Shown: positions 48,455 to 59,700, numbered from the stretch's first letter. The stretch: DNA of 64,000 bases from Eulemur rufifrons (GCF_041146395.1 NC_090989.1:123379501-123443500); one strand, 5' to 3'. Translations and numbers: made by a program. Notes: generated by a model from the sequence alone, not told the origin.

Positions 48455-49961
48455 AAAGCAGAATCAAGATGGCGGATGAGAAAAATCGCCAGCCAGAGTG
48501 TCTCTGCAAGAAAGACAGATTTTAGAAAAAAGTGAAAAAAATAGTCAGGCAGACGAACATAGATCAGATGAGGGTCGGAAGGGAGAGTGCCTGAAACTAC
48601 AGGAGACTCCACGCAAAGAGGCTGTGGAGGAGAACTGGAAGGAGAAAGGCCCCCCGAGAGGCTTGGAGACCAGCAACAAGGGTAGGTGGAGAAGCTAAAT
48701 TTCCCATCCCTTGCGTTTTGGACTGCGGGTGGGCTCCTGAGTGAAGAGACCTGCCTGCACCAGCCCAGAGACGGCCACCACCAGTGAGCCGTGAGCCTCT
48801 TGCGGACAGGGCACCAGGCTCCCAGCTCCCTTGGGGCACCTCCCAAGCCAATCGGCAGGCGCCATATTGCTTCATTCTCCCCTCCCTCTTTGCCTGCTGG
48901 CCACTGCCGAGACAATTTAGCCACCAGGCGGAGGCATCTGCAGGGAATGGGACCTCTCCTTTTGGGGACCTACAGCAGACTGAGGGCTCCCTACCTGCCA
49001 GCCCTCCCAGGTGCTGCTTGCCTGGTGACTCCAGGGGAGCAGGGCAAATCCTGAGGTGGAGAGAACACCGATCCAGCTTGGGTACCCCATGGGTGACTTG
49101 AGACCAGTACTCCTCTCGCTGGAAGGATAAGGGATTGATCTCCAGGGCCCAGGGGATGGGCCTGCAGACCAGATCCTGTACACCCAAGCCTCAATCACAT
49201 TGCCCTGGGGCACAGATGGGTTATTTGTGAAAGACCCTACTGAGTGTGTGTGCCTTCAGCGGCAGATCAGCCTGCCTGAGGGGCAACCCTCCTCTCATAG
49301 AAAGGCCGTGCACCCAGCCCAGGCAGCGATCCTGGGCAAGGAACCTCCTGGCCTGCATGACAGCCAGGGTAGATCCACTGGCTTGAGGTCCTGCCTGCTG
49401 CCCGAGGCCCCGGAGAAAGGGCGGAATAGGGGAGCGGGGAAAGCAGCAGCAAGGCCTGCTCTGTAGGTCTCAGACAGCCCCACCCCCACACGCAGACTTT
49501 TCTGCTGAGTGGGGCGATTCCAGCCCCTCCCTGGCAGCTTTGCCCAGAGGCAAAGAACAGACCTTTGACCCCTGCTGACAGCATTTGTGGAGCTTGAGGG
49601 CAGGCTCACCCAACCCAGCTCTGCCCAGACTCACTCCCTGACCTGCTGCCACTGAGGTGCAGAATAAGGACACAGCTGGAAGTCCCGGGCCCCACCCATC
49701 ACGTGAGGCACCAGAGGGTCTCTCCAGAGGAACGGGAGCTGGTTAAGGGTCCCAAAAACAACACTGCAGCCCACCCCTCCCAGCAAGCGCCACCTACTGA
49801 CAGGGAGGTCATTCTGCACACCCTTTTACTGCATCTACTGACTCATCACATAGGGTGTGGTCAAATCTCACCCACAAACACCACCTAGTGGCTCAGAAAC
49901 TAAATAGGGTGTGTCATCATCCAAATGAAAATCTAAAGGCAAGAAGCAGCAGCTGATCCAG
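48455..49961 (+). promoter_or_regulatory. L1 5' UTR / internal promoter remnant
   Basis: This 1.5-kb GC-rich block stands out from its AT-rich surroundings. It starts with the 'caagatggcgg' motif, whose 'aagatggcgg' core is the YY1-type site at L1 starts. The many overlapping frames here, up to 196 codons on the minus strand, follow from high GC content and are not genes. Whether promoter activity remains is unknown. Confidence 0.7.
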
Positions 49962-50964
49962 ATGGGAAGGAATCAGCGAAAGAACTCCGGAAGTATGAAG
50001 AATCAAATGGAAAGCACACCCCCAAAGAGAAACACCAGCTCTCTAACAATAGACATTAAGCAAACTCAGAACACCAAAATGACAGAAGAATTTCAAACAT
50101 GGATCATCAGAAAACTGAATGATATGTAAGAAAAAATGGATAACCAACACAAAGAAACCACAAAAAAAAATCCAGGACTTGGAAGAAAAATTCACTAAAG
50201 AAATCGAAATATTAAAGAAAAATCAAACCAAACTCCTGGAAATGAAGAATTTATTCAGGGAACTACAAAACACAGTGGAAAGTCTCAAGAGCAGGATAGA
50301 TCAAACAGAAGAAAGAATCTCAGAGATCAAAGATAACACCTTCCAATTAAATAAGTCAGTCACAGAGATAAAGCAAAGAAATAAGAGAAAAGACCAGAGC
50401 CTGCAAGAAATGTGGGATTATATGAAGAAGCCTAACATGAGAGTTATGGGCATTCCTGAGGGTGAAGAAGAAATTACACAAGGGTTGGATAAGCTATTTG
50501 AAGATATAATTGAGGAAAATTTCCCAGGCCTTGCTAAAAATCTAGATATACAGATATAAGAAGCCCAAAGGACCCCAGGGAGATTTATTGCAAATAAGAA
50601 GACACCATGTCATGCAGTCATCAGACTGACCAAAATATCCACTAAAGAGGCGCTTCTTCGAGCTGTAAGGCGAAAGAAACAAGTAACATACAAAGGAAAG
50701 CCCATCCGAATAATGCCAGATTTCTCAACTGAAACCTTACAAGCAAGAAGAGACTGGGGCCCCAACCTCACCCTTCTGAAACAGAATAATGTCCAGCCTA
50801 GAATCTTGTACCCAGCAAAGCTAAGTTTTGTATACAAAGGAGAAATTAAGACATTCTCAGATAAACAAAGACTGAGGGAATTCACCAAGACAAGACCAGC
50901 CCTCCAAGAAGTACTCAAAACAGAGTTGCACATGGACCAGCACAAGAAACACTCAAGAATGTAA
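49962..50964 (+). pseudogene. L1 ORF1 (ORF1p) pseudogene
   Basis: ORF1p is the L1 RNA-binding chaperone that trimerises through a coiled coil. Here an ATG at 49962 opens 55 codons, ending in TAA at 50127-50129. A frameshift brings in the next frame (from 50119), which carries a heptad-like coiled coil (about 50170-50390, rich in E, K, L, I). The RRM-type segment follows ('RVMGIPEGEE', about 50443-50475). An in-frame TAA at 50557-50559 interrupts it. The same frame then continues through the C-terminal domain ('KPIRIMPDFSTETLQARRDW', about 50698-50757) to the natural-looking stop at 50962-50964. One frameshift and two stops make it dead, but the domain order is complete. Confidence 0.9.
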
Positions 50965-51057
50965 AACTACTCAAAAGCTAAAGATCAAAGGCCAGATACC
51001 ACAATGGCTCAAGAGAGAAAACATAGCAATGAAGTTCTACCCAACTTTTGAGTAACT

Positions 51058-51699
51058 GAATGTCATCTGGGTATCCAGTACCTGATTCAAGTTGCTGAGC
51101 CCAGCAGGCATTTATCTAGAGTAGACCTGCCAGCCTGGGGCTGCAGCTCTTAGACTTAGCCAGAACCTCAGCATCCATTCTTCTTCATAGTGGAGTATAT
51201 GAAAGACTGCATCTCTCATGCTGCTATGTGTCTTCTGGCTTCAGCCCCCTACAACATTTTTCATGGAAAATAAAATATCCCCAAATGCAATATGCCTCTG
51301 CCTGTTCCCCTTTAACCTCTACCATTTTTCTGAAGTTTTTTTTCTCTGTTAATCATTTATCTTCTAATGTGTTCCATGAAACTTCTTTGTTATTAAATAA
51401 TTTGAGGAAATATTATACACCATAGATTCTTTTTGGAGATTTACAGAGCAAATTCACAAACTAATAACGCTGAGATGTCCTGCTATAAACAAACCTGCTT
51501 TATGTTATAAAATCTACCATTGCTTCTTTTGAGATTATCTCTTAGCACCCCATAGAATATTAGTTCCATAGCACATTATTCTGTAGAAAATAGCCAGAGG
51601 CAATTCTTCCTGTGTGTCTTTTCCTTTCTAGTGCGATTGCCAATTTTGGAGTCTCCCCATGGCTACTTTAATGGAGATATGGCAGACAAAAGAACAAGC
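51058..51699. other. Non-coding, nothing recognised
   Basis: The 64 kb window shows no exon here, and no repeat could be named directly downstream of the truncated L1. Confidence 0.35.
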
Positions 51700-51870
51700 A
51701 ACATTCATCTTTTGTAAACATTTATTTGCCTATTTATTTCTCCATTAGCCTGTGAACTCCATGAAAGTAGCAACCTTGACTTTTCATCTTTGTACCTCTT
51801 GTTACCCTGCATGGTCCCCAGCACATACTTGAAGTGTTAAATAAATATTTTATGAATGAATGAATAAGAT
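51700..51870 (+). repeat. LINE/L2 3' end
   Basis: The order 'cctgtgaactccatgaaagt', 'tccccagcacatacttgaag' and 'aaatattttatgaatgaatg' is the L2 3' tail with its short terminal repeats. Confidence 0.85.
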
Positions 51871-51994
51871 GTACCATTCTAGGATATCCAGCATTAAGGG
51901 GACTCAAATAGAACTAGAAACTGAACATAGATCTGAAGATGTGCAGGGGGAAGCAGAATAACATTATAAATAAAAGCCTGAATTTTTGAGTTTA

Positions 51995-52195
51995 AAAAAA
52001 TCGGACTGAATCCTGCCTGTTCCATTTTTTTGGTTATGCAATCTAGCAATTTACTTAGATTTTCTGAATCTAAGTTTTCTCATCTGTAAAATTGAAATAG
52101 TATCAATAGCTACCTTCCATAGCTCTTGAAAGGATTAAATGTGATAGTGTAACTAGAAGCACCAAGCACTGGGACAGACATATAAGTATCGAAAA
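51995..52195 (+). repeat. MIR SINE
   Basis: The phrase 'ttttctcatctgtaaaattg' with 'cttgaaaggattaaatgtga' is a sense MIR core. Confidence 0.85.
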
Positions 52196-52639
52196 ATACT
52201 TGCTAGATTTGGTATCACTGTTGCCATTAGTATTTTATATCTGGCACTTGTATTTCTGGTCTGTATGTACCCACACTGGGGACTGCAGGTTTTCTTGTAT
52301 TCAAATTCTCACATTCAGTGAGGACTGGAAATCCACAGAATTCTCAGCTGCCATACACATGGCACCTGCTAGATTTCTTCCTCATCTGAAATTGTCGCCC
52401 ACAGTCTTGCCCAGGTGCACTGATTTGATCAATTCAGCCAAGGTCCCCTCCTACTGCCAGTGGCCCCCTACAGTTTCTCTGTGCTAGTGCGGAGACCCTA
52501 TTTCTTTTCTTTTCTACCTATTACTGCCAAACTCCTTTGATAAATATACATTTCTCACATGAAATGTATATGTTACATGAAATATATATGTTACCTGAAA
52601 GCAATCCCATGTGCTACTCTGGTATTCAGGAACTCAACT

Positions 52640-52644
<5 letters not shown>
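52196..52644. other. Non-coding, nothing recognised
   Basis: No exon or repeat is recognised. A small repeated phrase 'catgaaat.tatatgttac' occurs twice near 52558-52597. Confidence 0.35.

Positions 52645-52675
<31 letters not shown>
52645..52675. repeat. (GA)n microsatellite
   Basis: About 15 GA units, seen directly. Confidence 0.97.
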
Positions 52676-52679
<4 letters not shown>

Positions 52680-53349
52680 AACTCCTTCCATTTCTGCTGA
52701 GGCTTTCCTCTTTCCCAAAGCATCACCTAAGCATCTGTGATGGCTGGTCACATGACTGATCACTGAGCCAAACACAACGCTGTCCTCCAACATGCCCTCC
52801 CTTTCAAACAACCCTCTCTCCAACTCCCAGAACACACCCAGTTGACATGCCACATCTACCTAAATTCTGTTCTCTGTTTTCATCCATAGCAGCTCTAGCA
52901 AGGCCATTTGCCCCAAAGCTTATGTTGTACCATTTTGAAACTTTTAGTAGAAACATCATTACACACTGGACATAAAGATAATGCCACATTAGAAAGAAGT
53001 TCTAAGGAGAGCTTCACTCCAACATTGTCTGTAAGATCTTTCCTCATGGGCTGCCACTTCCCCCTTCTGTGTGTGTGGGTGGCAGCCGCTGTTAGTGAAC
53101 CATGCCACTCTCTCTCACGCTGTCTGTCTAGACAGAGGACTGTAGGCAGTCGTCACCAATCAGCTGGCACTGGCAGAAGAAGACAAGCCTGTGAGCCAAA
53201 CTTGCACCTGTTAAGTCCTTTTAGCACTTTCACGTCGTCTCCACCAAATAATGAGATGACAGATTTCTCTTAAAAAAGAGCCCTGTTTTCAGGAATTGCT
53301 TTGTTTCTCAGGGAAAAATGAAGAAAAAACTCTATGAACAGTAGTCTGG
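52676..53349. other. Non-coding, nothing recognised
   Basis: The 121-codon frame at 52908-53273 has low-complexity Ser/Thr/Pro character and no recognised domain. No splice or repeat signature was seen. Confidence 0.35.
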
Positions 53350-53545
53350 TATGGTGTGCCCAGTACATGTCTAATACAATAGTCACTAGCTACAAATGGC
53401 TATGAAAATTAAAATTAAATAAAATAAAAAAAAATTTATCTCCTCAATCACACTAGCCACAGTTCAAGAGCTCAACAGCCACCTGGGGCTAGAGGCCACT
53501 GTATTGGCCAGCAGAGATATAGAATGTTTTCATCATTACACATGT
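53350..53545. mobile_element. Probable old DNA-transposon fossil
   Basis: The phrases 'acaatagtcactagctacaa' with 'atggctatgaaaattaaaat', and later 'gccactgtattggccagcag', follow a common mammalian hAT-like repeat. I could not assign the exact subfamily. Confidence 0.55.
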
Positions 53546-55049
53546 ATCTATAGGGAAATGCAGAACTAGAGGTTGGGTTCTGCATCCTGAAAAGGTATTT
53601 CATTTCACACTTTATCTACTCAACCCCCTCTTCCTTCCCAAAACACAACATGTTGTCCTCTGCCAACTAAGCAAAAGCATGTTAACACTAGGATGTAATT
53701 AAGAGCAGATGAAGCGAGTCTTACAGGAGAAGGTGTGGGAGCAGAACAAGACCCATAAGTAGATCAGTTATCATACTTTCTCAACGAAATTGGCTGCTGG
53801 CTTCATATGCTGTCTGTAGTTTCTCCCGTTGAACATAAAAATAATCCTGCTCTTTTTTTCCCCTTAAGTTTAGCCACATATATAAGGCTAGAAACACAAA
53901 ATCCATTTTGTGAGCCCCTAGCTTCCTGTTAAAATGACATTCGTGGAAGAACCCAACCAGTGATTATATTAAAAAGGGAAAATAACTGAACAAAAGAAGG
54001 ATGGGAGTTTAAAGATTTGATCTTTCTACTGGGTAAATTTAGTTGCTTGAGAAATGGGAGGAAATTATTTCCGTGCCAAAATAATAAAACATCTTCTGAA
54101 TTTGCTTTTCCTCTCATTCAGGAGCTGTAGTTGCTTCTGGTATGGCAGGAAGAGGAAGGGCCGGGACAGGGAGAGGGCAGTCACTCATACTGTTTCCCTT
54201 GATACTCAGTTCAATTTGACTTTTAAAAGTTTCTGTCAGCATTTAAAATTATCTGGTTAAATTTATACATACAATTCTTCTCCTAAAAATGGGTGACATT
54301 TGAGTGCTACAAAATTAATATGAATGTGATGCAATGAACATAATTGCTTTCTAGAAAAATCTCATCTTTATGACTCACTGTTAGAGTCAAAATTGTGAGC
54401 CTGGAAGTTCCTAGAACATCAATAAATCTGATTCCTTATGCATTCCCAAGAAAGCTGTTTTTCAGGAAATGGGATCTCTGCTGGATTTTTTTCTTTTTGT
54501 CTTTCTGTTGTATTGAATTAGAAAGCTCAGGAGATGACTGAAATAATTGATTGTACTTGAGTGATTTGGGAATGGTGTATTTCAGAAAAACATTCATGTA
54601 TGCATATTGTTAATTTTTAATGCATATGACAATTGTCATATTGTCAATTCATGTACACATATTGTCATATTATTCATTAAAACCATAGCCTTTTGTGGTT
54701 CACATGGTTTGTATCTCTGTGTTTGCTGGGTGTTGTAGCTTCTCCATCTGTAACTCATCAAGTGTTCAGTGTTTGAAATAATCAGAGTAGGGTTACTGAG
54801 TTCTGAAACCCCTTGACTTAACGAAGCTACCATTGCAAATAGAGGTCCAGAAGTGACTTGAGCTGCCTTGAGAGTAAAGGGATAAAAGGAAAGTGAATTT
54901 TTAAGGGATGACAGAGCATAATCTCATAATGCACACACTATGCTTTAGAGCTATATTAAGATTGGAACAAGGTCGAAGTTTGCATGATACAGAAAGAAAG
55001 TAATCGTTAAGAAAATCATATAAATCATTTGATAACAAATGGACAAAAC
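53546..55049. other. Long repeat-free block, candidate conserved non-coding DNA
   Basis: About 1.5 kb shows no recognisable repeat and no exon. AT-rich motifs such as 'aaaattaatatgaatgtgat' and 'gaaataattgattgtac' are spread through 54240-54620. A short tandem 'attgtcata' pattern lies near 54630-54670. Function is unknown. Confidence 0.3.
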
Positions 55050-55270
55050 CATGGGTTTTAGAGTTCACTAGATCCACACTTAATTCCTAGCTCTGTTCCT
55101 TACCAACTATAACTTTGGGGCAAGTTATTTAACCATCATGAGCCTCATTTTTTTATATCTGTAAAATGAGACTGACAATACCTATCCCAAGAGGTTGCCT
55201 TGCCTACTCCTCAGGGAGTAGATGAAACAGTATTTGTACAGTTTGTTAGTATAGTTAATATTAGCAGCTA
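55050..55270 (+). repeat. MIR SINE
   Basis: The phrases 'ctagctctgttccttaccaa' and 'tatctgtaaaatgagactga' mark a sense MIR. Confidence 0.85.
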
Positions 55271-55679
55271 GGAAAGCAAGCTATTTTGAAAAGAGATTTA
55301 TTGAGCATTATATGCTTGATGAGGAAAAAAGTATAAATATTCACAGCTTTTCTTCCTTTCCCACCCTTTTGGGAAATTCAGTGTTTGCACTGCCAAACCA
55401 GGAACTAAGGGAGCCTGACCTGGGTGAGTAAGTAAAGTTTAAAGTTATGAGGGGAAAGAAACCCAGAGGGCAGATTAATTTACAAAATAAAGGACTCTCT
55501 ATGAAAGGGGAAGAAAAGAATGTAGACATCTAGGCTACTTTGAGAGAAGGGTGCTGGGAGTTTTGGGGAGAGGGCAGCCACCATGTGACATTCAGGTGAG
55601 CCAAGAGAATTTTGGTAGGTGTGTCCCCACTTGCCACTTTTTTGAGAGTTGTCTTAAGCAGCTAACCCACAGGGAGGCA

Positions 55680-55900
55680 GTATGCAAAGTGGGTAAGGGC
55701 CCAAATTTTACACCTGGAGTTTTCTGGGTTCAAATCCAGCCACTTTGTGTGGGTGGATAGCTATGTTTAGTTGTTGAACTTTTCTAAGCTGCAGTTCCTT
55801 ACCTATGAAATGGACATCCTAATAGGACCTACGGTAGAATTATCTTGAGGATCTGATGACTTAATGTTGAATACTGGGCAGGTGTAGAGGCGGTTGATCA
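55680..55900 (+). repeat. MIR SINE
   Basis: The phrases 'tctgggttcaaatccagcca' and 'acctatgaaatggacatcct' mark a sense MIR. The first part retains the tRNA-like B box ('ggttcaaatcc'). Confidence 0.85.
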
Positions 55901-55949
55901 GTGTTACATGAACCTACCTACTGGCGTAATTAAAAACAGCAACAACAAT

Positions 55950-56215
55950 AACAATAGTTTGCGTTTATCAAATGTCCCCTTCGGCCCAGGCACTTTTCTA
56001 GGGGCTCTACATGAATTAATTCATTTAATTCTGAAGACTGCTCTACAAAATGGGAACTATTATCCTCATTTTAAACAATAATAAAACCGAGGGACAGAAG
56101 ATTCAAGTAATGTACCCAAGGTCACACAACATGTAAGTAGTGGAGCTGAGATTCAAACCCAGATACTCACTCCAGTGCTAGATCTACACTCGTATCGCTG
56201 TGTTGTCTACATCTC
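55950..56215 (-). repeat. MIR SINE, antisense, nearly full length
   Basis: The order 'ggcacttttctaggggctct', 'attaattcatttaattctga', 'cccaaggtcacacaacatgt' and 'ctgagattcaaacccagata' is a well-preserved antisense MIR. Confidence 0.92.
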
Positions 56216-56274
56216 ATGTATGAGTGTCTGAACTTAAGAAAAGTGACTTCTGGGGCAGTTTGCCTTGTTTTGCA

Positions 56275-56455
56275 GATGCTTGGTTTACACTCAGCAACCT
56301 TGCTACTGAAGGTGTAGCCCACAGGCCAGCAGGATCAGCGACATCTGGGAGCAGAATCTCAGGCCCGACTCCAGACTCTTGAAACAGAAACTAATTTTAA
56401 CAAGCTCCCCAGGTGATTTGGGACCCTGGTGAGGTCTGAGCAGCACTGCTCCAGA
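56275..56455 (+). mobile_element. MER5A-like hAT fragment
   Basis: The phrases 'cagcgacatctgggagcaga' and 'ttaacaagctccccaggtga' are in MER5A order on the + strand. Confidence 0.7.
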
Positions 56456-56939
56456 TGGGCTGTCTCATCTGTGCCTTCATCCCTCACAGCGTCCAGCGCA
56501 GTGGTTGCAACTTACGAGTAAATCTAAGAGTAGATCTGCTCTTGATGTAAGGAACGTTGAATAGGAATTGGATTCATAAGACTCAGTGGAATAACAGCTG
56601 GCTTATCTCTGGTTGAGTGAATGGATGCCCAGTGCCTCTAGCATCCAGCACAGCACGAGGCACATGGCAGAGGCCTTATGCACACTTCTCGAAGCGAGAT
56701 GGAAATGTTGTGCAATAGAGACATCCAGCACACAGGCCTTCCTGGGATGTACTGTGACATTTTAACAGGCCGAATAAAGCCAACGCAAGCAGAACAGTGA
56801 TGATGCACTGACTCTTAACACGGTCTTGAGACAAGCTCTGCTCAGTTGGTTCCCCTGTGAACTCAAGCTGATTCCCTTTCCTCTTGAGCTCTCTATTGTC
56901 TTTGTGTTGTTTGCAACTCATTCAGAAACTAATTAAGTT
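56456..56939. other. Non-coding, nothing recognised
   Basis: No exon or repeat recognised. Confidence 0.35.
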
Positions 56940-57340
56940 TCAGGATCAGTTTGTCCTGTTAGAGAGTGTGGATATGCTGAAGTAGTGGTTTTTTATAACT
57001 TAAATTATCTGAGTGAAAGGACAATTATAATTTGCTTCTAAAATTGGCCAAAAGTCAGCTTTCATCAAAATAATTCTCTGTAGACATTAGTCTCCATAAA
57101 ACCAGGGTATTGTTTAAAAGGCAACAAAGAGGATTTAAATAGGCCATGGAAAATGTATTGATAATCTGGCCATATTAATCCTGTTCTCTAACAGAGTGTG
57201 AAATTGCTTGTTTACTCCACTTATCTGGAGCCGGAGGTAGCTGATCACTCATTGACAGAGCCATACTTTGTGATCACCTTTCATCAGTGAGCTTCAGCTG
57301 GGCCAGGGCCAAACAATTTGACTTCATTGGCCTGTGTACC
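56940..57340. promoter_or_regulatory. Candidate enhancer-like conserved element
   Basis: This 400-bp block is free of recognisable repeats and dense in transcription-factor-like cores. Examples are 'caattataatt' (homeodomain), 'aacaaagagg' (SOX-like), 'ttgtttaaaa' and 'tgtttactcc' (forkhead-like) and 'ggccatattaatcc'. Such texture fits a vertebrate enhancer, but only alignment could show conservation. This is an inference. Confidence 0.3.
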
Positions 57341-57669
57341 ACCTCTAAAGTCAAGGTCAGGACTGCTGTTACCTCTGGGCAGGTACAGAATCTTATGAAC
57401 TTAAATGTATCTGATGAGGGCTTTCATTTGTGCATGGGCAGGGAGGTAAGCTGGGGATCCTGAGTATGACTGTGAAAATTGGGAGCTTTATCTCAGTGTC
57501 CCCACATTTCTTTCCTGTACATCATCCCCCTAGAGATGAAGGTTTAGGTTGGTTTCATAACCAGTCCACAAATATTATCCACATAAGCACTACTAGGGAT
57601 GCAGTAAGGTATAAGAAATAGTTCTTGACCTAAAGGAGTTTGTAGACACACATACATACCCTGGATCTC
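57341..57669. other. Non-coding, nothing recognised
   Basis: No exon or repeat is recognised. The 63-codon frame at 57430-57621 has no domain. Confidence 0.35.
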
Positions 57670-58060
57670 TTTATATTAGTTAGCTGTTTTTGCATACAAA
57701 TATTACCACAAACTCGGCAGCTTAAAAGCACATATTTATTATCTCCACAGTTTCTATAAGTGAGGAATATGGTCACCAGTTAGTTGGATTTGCTGTTTCA
57801 GGGTCTCATAAGGCTGCAATCTAGATGTCAGCCAGGGCTGCTGTCTCATCTAAGGTTCACCTGGGGAATTATCCACTTCCAAGCTCACATGGTTGTTGGC
57901 AGAATTCATTTCCTTTCATCTTGTTGGACTGAGGGTCTCAGTTTCTGTTTGGCTATTGGCTGAAGGCTATCTTCAGTTCCTTGGCTCCCTAACGTGGCCA
58001 TTTCATTAAAGCCAACAATGGAGAGAATCTCTTAGCAGGAAACCATTACTACCCAAAGCC
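57670..58060. repeat. Old interspersed repeat, possibly a reversed MaLR LTR
   Basis: The order 'attaccacaaactcggcagc', 'gtctcataaggctgcaatct' and 'ccacttccaagctcacatgg' with 'ttgttggcagaattc' is a common mammalian repeat. It resembles reversed LTRs, but I am not sure of the family. Confidence 0.55.
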
Positions 58061-59464
58061 TGAAGGAGCAAGGGGAGGAAGTGGTATTACTGAGGTCCAA
58101 GGAGAGCTGAAGCCTTGGAGATAGAGCTGTGGCCATTAGCTTGGCCACTGCTGAGGATCAGGGTAGAAACTGGGAAGAAACATGCTGTTCTCTCTCTCTT
58201 CCCTTTCCCAGGTCTGCACTGACCAAAGTCAAACCCAACAGGGAACTTTGCAGCAGTGTGCTGGCAGTCAGTGGAGGTCAGCCTTTCAGGGCCCTGAGCA
58301 GAGGGAAGGAAGGAGACTCAAGGGGAGGGGAGGAATAGAAAGGCCAGCATAACAGCCTCATACATTCACAGGCTTTTTTGTCTCCTCCAGTCCAACTATC
58401 ATATTGGTACCAGATGGGCCTTTATCAAACTCTTATTTGCTCACATTCATTTCCAGCTCCAAATCCTCCAAGTATAGATCCAAGTATAGATTGCTTAAAG
58501 AAGCAATCTATAAAATTGCTGGATCATATACTCCATTGATAAAAACATCCCTAAACATGTACCTCCAGTTCATTTGTTCATTCTTTTATAAACTGTTTAA
58601 ATTTATTAACATTAATAATTCAGAGTAAGTACTACATACACTTTGTGTGGGATATTCCATCAATGATTGTGTCAACCCATATTTTAAGAAGGCTTGATAA
58701 TTTTGAAGTATTTTTGGCAACTTTTAAGTCATGTGATTGTATTGCCATCATTTTAAAGCAGGTACAAAGGCTGATGGAAACCTTGAACTATGAATAGTAA
58801 ACCTGTCACCTCTGCCATTTCATGGTGTTTGCTTGCCTGCATCGTTGCGTTATATTCAGAGATTTCTTTGCAATGATACCTTTGCAAAGGAGGGATAGTT
58901 AAAACTAGATATTATTGTCTGAAATCCACGTAACCAGGTACATGTGAACCAAAACTGTTGTAATAACCTGAAAATGAATAAATGAAGGAGGATGAGACCT
59001 TTGATCCCTCTGCATTGTGGGACTCCTGCAGTTCCTATCTGATACCTTGTGAGTTGCACATGACACATGACCATCTGTCATATGGATCAAGAAAGGGCTT
59101 CTATAGAATATAGGATTCCCAGGGAGCCAGCTAATGCTTTGGGAAAAACACTAAAGTGCCTATCCCAGTAAGTTGATAAATCAGCTTCACAATATTCTTA
59201 GAGCTGGCACCATTGTTTTACTATCTGACTTGTGAACCTGTTAGAATCATTGGCTCATATATATGAATCCCCAAACTACCAATTTGAGAGGTTGCTGTGT
59301 GCTCTTAGGTGGAGTATGGTATGCCCAGATCGTTTGGGCTTCAAAGACAGAAGGCCTTTAAATGTTTTAGTAGAACTTTGGTCTTAAAGCAGTGGTGAGA
59401 AATCTAAGAGATTTCTAGTTGGTAGTAGAATGAATGATTTTATCTTGAGCTAAGTTAGAATACA
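58061..59464. other. Non-coding with a small tandem/hairpin
   Basis: No exon or named repeat apart from the structure at 58468-58512. Short frames on both strands lack domains. Confidence 0.35.
58468..58512. repeat. 12-bp tandem duplication running into a perfect hairpin
   Basis: CCAAGTATAGAT is repeated back to back at 58468-58479 and 58480-58491. The second copy overlaps a perfect 12-bp inverted repeat: TATAGATTGCTT at 58485-58496, a four-base loop, and AAGCAATCTATA at 58501-58512. Seen directly. No terminator-like or RNA-gene role is implied in this genome. Confidence 0.95.
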
Positions 59465-59700
59465 ATAATAATCGTTACCACTTTTAGAGCATCTAGAGCT
59501 CGTTTTAGAGCATACCTAGTTTTATGCTAATCATATTACATATATTATTTCATCTGCTCTTTACAGCAGCTCTTCAGGGTAAGTGTTACTATACAAGAGG
59601 TTGAGGACCCTGCCCGAGACACACGGATAGTAAGTAGAGGAGCCAAGATTTCAATCTGGAACTCTGTGTCTCCCTGACAGAGTCTTTTTTTGCATTGTAC
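59465..59700 (-). repeat. MIR SINE, antisense
   Basis: The order 'tttatgctaatcatattaca', 'ttcatctgctctttacagca' and 'gagccaagatttcaatctgg' is antisense MIR. Confidence 0.75.

Larger units (their letters stand above)
48440..51057 (+). mobile_element. LINE-1 with 5' UTR and ORF1 but no ORF2, flanked by direct repeats
   Basis: The element begins near 48460 with 'caagatggcggatgagaaaa', a primate-type L1 promoter start. A GC-rich 5' UTR of about 1.5 kb follows, then a broken ORF1 (49962-50964) and part of the ORF1-ORF2 spacer ('caatggctcaagagagaaaa'). It stops near 51047 without ORF2, 3' UTR or A-tail. A perfect 10-bp direct repeat, TTGAGTAACT, lies at 48440-48449 and 51048-51057, exactly at the two ends. 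L1 copies normally lose the 5' end and keep the 3' end, so this is the reverse of the usual pattern. It is in the same orientation as CPNE4. Confidence 0.88.

Noticed and set aside
48597..49187. 196-codon open frame on the minus strand, the longest in the window, with several overlapping frames nearby
   Set aside because: It lies wholly inside the GC-rich L1 5' UTR. GC-rich DNA has few stop codons by chance, frames overlap on both strands, and no protein family is recognisable.
50119..50559. 146-codon frame as a host coiled-coil gene
   Set aside because: It is the coiled-coil and RRM part of L1 ORF1 in a dead element, with a frameshift before it and a stop after it.
52908..53273. 121-codon + strand frame
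   Set aside because: Composition is Ser/Thr/Leu-rich without domain or exon boundaries. No support for coding.
55680..55760. Possible tRNA gene (B box-like 'ggttcaaatcc')
   Set aside because: The surrounding order is that of a MIR SINE, whose head is tRNA-derived. No cloverleaf can be built.
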